In this document: positions 60,075 to 64,000 of the stretch, one piece after another
Layout: the number at the start of each line of letters is the position of its first letter
Position numbering within the stretch: the stretch's first letter is position 1
From: Loktanella salsilacus
GTDB lineage: Bacteria; Pseudomonadota; Alphaproteobacteria; Rhodobacterales; Rhodobacteraceae
Direction of reading: 5' to 3'
Length of the DNA stretch: 64,000 nucleotides
Assembly: GCF_900114485.1 (NCBI RefSeq)
Contig: NZ_FOTF01000006.1
Location: 62,001 to 126,000, forward strand
Translations under genes and position numbers: made by a program
Notes under the pieces: generated by a model
What the model saw: only the letters and a program-made list of their open reading frames with translations
Database searches by the model: none
What the model was told of the DNA's origin: nothing

Positions 60075-60811
60075 TGTTTGATCTGACAGGTAAGACGGCG
60101 CTGGTCACTGGCGCATCCGGCGGCATTGGCGGCGCGATTGCGACGGCGCTGCATAATGCGGGGGCCACGGTTGGTCTGTCCGGTACGCGGGTAGAGCCGC
60201 TGGAGGCCTTGGCGGCGCAGCTGGGCGACCGTGTGCATGTGCTGCCCTGCAACCTGAGCGATGCAGAGGCTGTCACAGCCCTGCCTAAGCAGGCGATCGA
60301 GGCGATGGGGTCCTTGGATATCTTGGTGAACAACGCGGGCATCACCCGCGATAACCTGTTCATGCGGATGTCGGATGATGAATGGTCCAGCGTGCTTGAT
60401 GTGAACCTGACCAGCACCATGCGTCTGTGCAAAGGCGCGATCCGGGGCATGATGAAGGCGCGTTGGGGCCGGATCATCAACATCTCTTCGGTGGTTGGCG
60501 CGACGGGCAACCCCGGTCAGGCAAACTACGCCGCGTCCAAGGCGGGCATGGTCGGCATGAGCAAGTCGATTGCCTATGAGGTCGCCAGCCGCGGTATCAC
60601 CGTGAACTGCGTCGCCCCCGGTTTCATCGCCACGGCGATGACGGACAAGCTGAACGACGACCAAAAGGGTGCGATTCTGGGGCAGATCCCAGCGGGCCGC
60701 ATGGGCGAGGCCGAAGAGATTGCGGCTGCTGTGCTTTATCTTTCCAGCAAGGAAGCGGCCTATGTCACAGGTGCGACCTTGCATGTGAATGGCGGAATGG
60801 CCATGCTCTGA
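60074..60811 (+). CDS. fabG: 3-oxoacyl-ACP reductase
   Basis: A 245-residue NADPH-dependent short-chain dehydrogenase. It contains TGASGGIGGAIA (cofactor loop), NNAGITRDNLFMRM, the active site Ser in NISSVVG and YAASKAG, and NCVAPGFIATAMTD. AAGGAG lies within the fabD end. Reduces beta-ketoacyl-ACP in each elongation cycle. Confidence 0.97.
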   Translation: MFDLTGKTALVTGASGGIGGAIATALHNAGATVGLSGTRVEPLEALAAQLGDRVHVLPCNLSDAEAVTALPKQAIEAMGSLDILVNNAGITRDNLFMRMSDDEWSSVLDVNLTSTMRLCKGAIRGMMKARWGRIINISSVVGATGNPGQANYAASKAGMVGMSKSIAYEVASRGITVNCVAPGFIATAMTDKLNDDQKGAILGQIPAGRMGEAEEIAAAVLYLSSKEAAYVTGATLHVNGGMAML

Positions 60812-60967
60812 CGCAAGGCCTTTGCGGGGGGCGGGAAAGCGTTTGCGCGCACCCAAATCTCTGCTATAGGCCACGCAGCATCGGACGGGCCCCTTCGGCG
60901 GCCAGTTCAACAACCGGGCATTAACCGATAATTGGTGACGGCCCATCTGGAACGTGAGGAATTGTTC

Positions 60968-61201
60968 ATGAGCGAAGTCGAAGACCGCGTACGCAAAATC
61001 GTTGTGGAGCACCTTGGTGTTGAAGAGGACAAAGTTGTCGAGAGCGCGTCGTTCATCGACGACCTGGGCGCAGACAGCCTTGACACCGTCGAGCTGGTCA
61101 TGGCCTTCGAGGAAGAGTTCGGGATCGAGATCCCTGACGACGCCGCCGAGACGATCCAGACTTTCGGCGATGCCGTGAAGTTCATCAAGGGCGCGCAGTA
61201 A
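60968..61201 (+). CDS. acpP: Acyl carrier protein
   Basis: A 77-residue acidic carrier with phosphopantetheine attachment at Ser37 in [19 protein letters not shown]. Start [10 protein letters not shown] is the family form; an upstream in-frame start adds 12 residues without homology. The 156-base gap after fabG suggests its own strong promoter, as is usual. Confidence 0.97.
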   Translation: MSEVEDRVRKIVVEHLGVEEDKVVESASFIDDLGADSLDTVELVMAFEEEFGIEIPDDAAETIQTFGDAVKFIKGAQ

Positions 61202-61246
61202 GCGTATCCCTTTGCCGCTGACCTGAGGGTCGGGGGCTTTGATTTA

Positions 61247-61280
61247 AAGCGGCCCTTGCGTAAAGCGGGGGCCGTTTTTT
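61247..61280 (+). terminator. Terminator of acpP
   Basis: CGGCCC (61250-61255) pairs with GGGCCG (61269-61274), followed by TTTTTT, 45 bases after the acpP stop. Confidence 0.75.
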
Positions 61281-61296
61281 GTTGTGCAGTGATGAG

Positions 61297-61414
61297 GGAT
61301 CGGACCAGCGGTGCTGGTCCGATCCATTGGGGGCTTTGCCCGCCGCCGGCTGGTTCTTGAACCAGTGGCGCACCAACCGGCGTCCCCCCAAGGTATTTGT
61401 GACGAGAAGAAAGG
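61297..61414. repeat. Hairpin cluster with degenerate REP-like tail
   Basis: Between acpP and fabF: a perfect 13-base stem GGATCGGACCAGC/GCTGGTCCGATCC with a 3-base loop (61297-61325), a second hairpin CTGGTTC-TT-GAACCAG (61350-61365), and then CCCCCCAAGGTATTTGTGAC and GAGAAGAAAGGG, which resembles the tail of the unit at 44308-44338. No coding frame. It is an intergenic repeat rather than a gene. Confidence 0.6.
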
Positions 61415-61543
61415 GGGGGGGGAGATGGAGGTGTCGCGCGGCGTTGGCAAGCTTTGGGCGGATCACGCAGGAATGAGGCTCGCCTCTTGCCCATTTGCGC
61501 CCTGTCGCGGTATCAGGGCCGGAATTATGTGTTGAGGGGATCA

Positions 61544-62809
61544 ATGATGCGCCGCGTCGTTATAACAGGACTTGGACTTGTCACGCCGCTGGCGGATGGA
61601 GTTGAGGAAAGCTGGTCGCGTATTCTGGACGGTCAGTCCGGGGCCGGGACGATCAAGGGTTTCGATACCGAAGGGCTTGTGACGAACTATGCCTGCGAAG
61701 TACCGCTGGGTGATGGGACGAACGGCACCTTTAACGGTGACAAGTATATGGAGCCCAAAGAGCAGCGGAAGGTTGATACCTTTATTCTGTTCGGCATGGC
61801 GGCGGCGCAGCAGGCTGTGGAAGACAGCGGCTGGATGCCGACAGAGCGCGAAGATCAAGAGCGCACCGGCGTTTTGATCGGGTCCGGTATTGGCGGTTTG
61901 AATTCCATCGCCAACACGGCTGTGATGATGGCAGAGAAGGGCCCGCGCCGCGTGTCGCCGTTCTTTGTCCCCGGCGCGTTGATTAACTTGATTTCGGGTC
62001 AGGTCAGCATTCGTTACGGTTTCCGCGGGCCGAACCATTCGGTCGTGACGGCCTGTTCCACCGGATCGCATGCGATTGGCGACGCGAGCCGTCTGATCCA
62101 GCATGGCGATGCGGATGTGATGATTGCGGGCGGCGCGGAAGCGGCGATTTGCAAGATTGGTATTGCGGGCTTTAACGCCTGCAAGGCGCTTTCGACGAAA
62201 TACACCGATGATCCTGCCAAGGCGAGCCGGCCTTGGGACAAGACCCGCGACGGCTTTGTCATGGGCGAAGGTGCGGGCATTGTGGTGCTGGAAGAGTACG
62301 AGCACGCCAAGGCGCGCGGTGCGAAGATTTATGCGGAAGTCTTGGGTTACGGCCTGTCTGGCGATGCGCATCACATCACCGCGCCCCCCCCGGATCATGA
62401 GGGTGCAGAGCGGGCGATGCGGGCGGCCTGCCGCAATGCAGGCATTGAGCCAAGCCAGATCGACTATGTGAACGCGCATGGCACGTCCACGATGGCCGAC
62501 ACCATCGAGCTGGGCGCGGTCGAGCGTCTGGTTGGACCAGAAGCGGCAGCAAAGCTGACGATGTCGTCGACCAAGTCGATGACGGGGCACCTGCTGGGCG
62601 CCGCTGGCGCGATCGAGGCGATCTTTGGCGTTTTGGCGATCCGCGATCAGGTCGCGCCGCCGACGATCAACCTTGAGGATCTGGACTGCGAGACGACCGT
62701 TGACCTGTGCGCAAACGGCAAGGTTGAACGTAAGATCGACGTGGTATTGTCGAACTCCTTCGGCTTTGGCGGCACGAATGCGACGCTGGTGCTGGGGAAA
62801 GTCCGCTAA
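61544..62809 (+). CDS. fabF: 3-oxoacyl-ACP synthase II
   Basis: A 421-residue condensing enzyme for fatty-acid elongation. Active-site triad: Cys in VTACSTGSHAI, His in NAHGTSTMADTIE and His in MTGHLLGAAGA. The start MMRRVVITG is preceded by GAGGGGA. The stop overlaps the mltG start (TAATG), so the two are cotranslated. Confidence 0.97.
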   Translation: MMRRVVITGLGLVTPLADGVEESWSRILDGQSGAGTIKGFDTEGLVTNYACEVPLGDGTNGTFNGDKYMEPKEQRKVDTFILFGMAAAQQAVEDSGWMPTEREDQERTGVLIGSGIGGLNSIANTAVMMAEKGPRRVSPFFVPGALINLISGQVSIRYGFRGPNHSVVTACSTGSHAIGDASRLIQHGDADVMIAGGAEAAICKIGIAGFNACKALSTKYTDDPAKASRPWDKTRDGFVMGEGAGIVVLEEYEHAKARGAKIYAEVLGYGLSGDAHHITAPPPDHEGAERAMRAACRNAGIEPSQIDYVNAHGTSTMADTIELGAVERLVGPEAAAKLTMSSTKSMTGHLLGAAGAIEAIFGVLAIRDQVAPPTINLEDLDCETTVDLCANGKVERKIDVVLSNSFGFGGTNATLVLGKVR

Positions 62810-63966
62810 TGTGGCGACATATTGCGGCGAACGGCATTACGTTTCTGATTGTGGCCCTGTTTCTAGGGGCCGGCGTGATCGTCTGGGGCACGCAGTCTTA
62901 TAAGGCTGCGGGGCCTTTGGCGCAGGGCATTTGTTTGCAGGTCGCGCCGGGGTCGAACATGCGGCTGGTCAGCGCGCAGCTGGAAGATCAGGGGGCTGTC
63001 AGCTCTGGTGCGATTTTCCGGATGGGGGCTGATTATACGGATCGGTCTGGAAGCCTGAAAGCGGGTAGCTTTTTGGTGCCCGAAGGCGCGTCGATGGCCG
63101 AGATCGTTGATCTGGTGACCAGCAGCGGGCAAAGCACTTGCGGCACCGAAGTGGTGTACCGCGTGGGTGTGCGGCGCAATCTGGTGCAGGTGCGCGAGCT
63201 GGATCCGGCGACGAGCAACTATGCCGAAGTGGCAGAGTTCGATCCTGCGGTGGACGAAGCCCCGGCAGAGTATGAGGCAGTCAAGCAAGAGGCTGATACC
63301 CGCTATCGTCTGGCTGTGGCCGAGGGCGTGACGAGCTGGCAGATTGCCAATGCGCTGCGCGAGATTGATATTCTGGACGGCGAGATTGCCGAGACGCCAG
63401 CAGAGGGTAGCCTTGCGCCCGACAGCTATGAGTTCTTGCCCGGCGGTGACCGGGCGGCGATTATTGCGCGGATGCAGGCGGCGCAGGAGCAGATTTTGGC
63501 TGACGCTTGGGCTGCGCGGGCTGACGGGCTGCCTGTGACGACGCCAGAGGAAGCCTTGATCCTGGCGTCCTTGGTCGAAAAAGAGACCGGCGTGCCGACA
63601 GAGCGGCGTCAGGTGGCCAGTGTTTTCGTCAACCGGCTGGAGCGCGGCATGCGGTTGCAGACGGACCCGGCGGTGATTTACGGCGTCACCAAGGGCGAAG
63701 GCATTCTGGGGCGCGGATTGCGCCGCAGTGAGTTGGATGCGCCGACGCCGTGGAACACTTATGTGATTCCAGCGCTGCCGCCGACCCCGATTGCGAACCC
63801 CGGTAAGGCCAGCATCGAGGCTGCGTTGAACCCGGACACCACGGACTTTGTGTTCTTTGTGGCGGATGGCAGCGGCGGTCACGCCTTTGCCGTGACGCTA
63901 GACGAGCACAACCGCAACGTTGCGGCGTGGCGCAAGATCGAGGCGGAGCAAGCGAGCGGCAACTAA
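62809..63966 (+). CDS. mltG: Endolytic murein transglycosylase MltG
   Basis: A 385-residue membrane-anchored enzyme that cuts nascent peptidoglycan strands. N-terminal anchor (about 5-30), a LysM-like region, and the catalytic YceG/MltG domain with ASLVEKETGVPTERRQVASVFVNRL (catalytic Glu) and MRLQTDPAVIYG. ATG overlaps the fabF stop. The fabF-mltG pairing is conserved in alphaproteobacteria. Confidence 0.96.
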   Translation: MWRHIAANGITFLIVALFLGAGVIVWGTQSYKAAGPLAQGICLQVAPGSNMRLVSAQLEDQGAVSSGAIFRMGADYTDRSGSLKAGSFLVPEGASMAEIVDLVTSSGQSTCGTEVVYRVGVRRNLVQVRELDPATSNYAEVAEFDPAVDEAPAEYEAVKQEADTRYRLAVAEGVTSWQIANALREIDILDGEIAETPAEGSLAPDSYEFLPGGDRAAIIARMQAAQEQILADAWAARADGLPVTTPEEALILASLVEKETGVPTERRQVASVFVNRLERGMRLQTDPAVIYGVTKGEGILGRGLRRSELDAPTPWNTYVIPALPPTPIANPGKASIEAALNPDTTDFVFFVADGSGGHAFAVTLDEHNRNVAAWRKIEAEQASGN

Positions 63967-64000
63967 GCCAGACTGCGCGCGAAAATTGGGGCTGCACGGT

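Overview
The window is a chromosomal segment of an alphaproteobacterium, almost certainly of the Rhodobacteraceae/Roseobacter group. The reasons are the gene order yajC-secD-secF-(Mth938)-ccmABCDG followed by acnA and a DUF1223 gene, the soxB/soxD/soxA/soxG sarcosine oxidase set, glnB-glnA, fabD-fabG-acpP-fabF-mltG, rpsF-rpsR-rplI, a DUF6314 gene, and uniformly high G+C with strong third-position G/C bias. Genus cannot be fixed from the sequence. There is no prophage, insertion sequence, integrase or CRISPR array; most of the window is ordinary core chromosome.

Layout: 1-374 start of ccmI (cut by the left edge). 586-6271 heterotetrameric sarcosine oxidase, with a small membrane-protein gene and a terminator lodged between soxB and soxD. 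6353-8515 Fe superoxide dismutase, a PLP threonine/serine dehydratase and a host-attachment-family protein. 8639-14334 RarD-type permease, LysM protein, Atm1-type ABC exporter with a coupled small gene, Bcr/CflA exporter. 14398-19244 RND pump and its adaptor. 19464-23020 YfgM-like protein, BamB and Der, the same order as in enterobacteria. 23032-25086 TspO-like protein and SerRS. 25353-31339 Sec accessory proteins plus the cytochrome c maturation operon, including a 46-codon ccmD. 31540-35263 aconitase and DUF1223. 35268-39410 a quorum-sensing locus: luxR and luxI, with a divergent LuxR relative that has no DNA-binding domain, followed by an orphan fliG and an LpxL-like acyltransferase. 39478-46393 purB, DUF6314, a lipoprotein, glnB-glnA, bifunctional NAD(P)HX repair enzyme, Hint protein. 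46567-50645 tRNA-Leu(UAG), trigger factor, a secreted protein, a periplasmic cyclic phosphodiesterase. 50768-53405 a shortened DHA2-type permease and the ribosomal L9/S18/S6 operon. 53715-58992 a membrane protein, YceI, the arsenic operon arsR-acr3-arsC-arsH, and a cytochrome b561-YceI fusion. 59130-63966 fatty-acid synthesis genes and mltG.

Most worth a second look: (a) the quorum-sensing block, where a full LuxR and LuxI face a co-directional trio of HTH-less autoinducer-binding protein, FliG-like protein and acyltransferase, suggesting but not proving a link from signalling to the flagellar motor; (b) a family of REP-like hairpin repeats ending in GAGGTATTT-N-CCAGAAGAAG, present as a 131-bp inverted pair after ccmG, as degenerate copies after acpP and near the MFS gene, and once inside the reading frame of the NAD(P)HX epimerase gene, where it encodes about 20 extra residues; (c) the interruption of the sox genes; (d) an 18-bp perfect palindrome upstream of acnA; (e) membrane transporters with a missing or an added segment.
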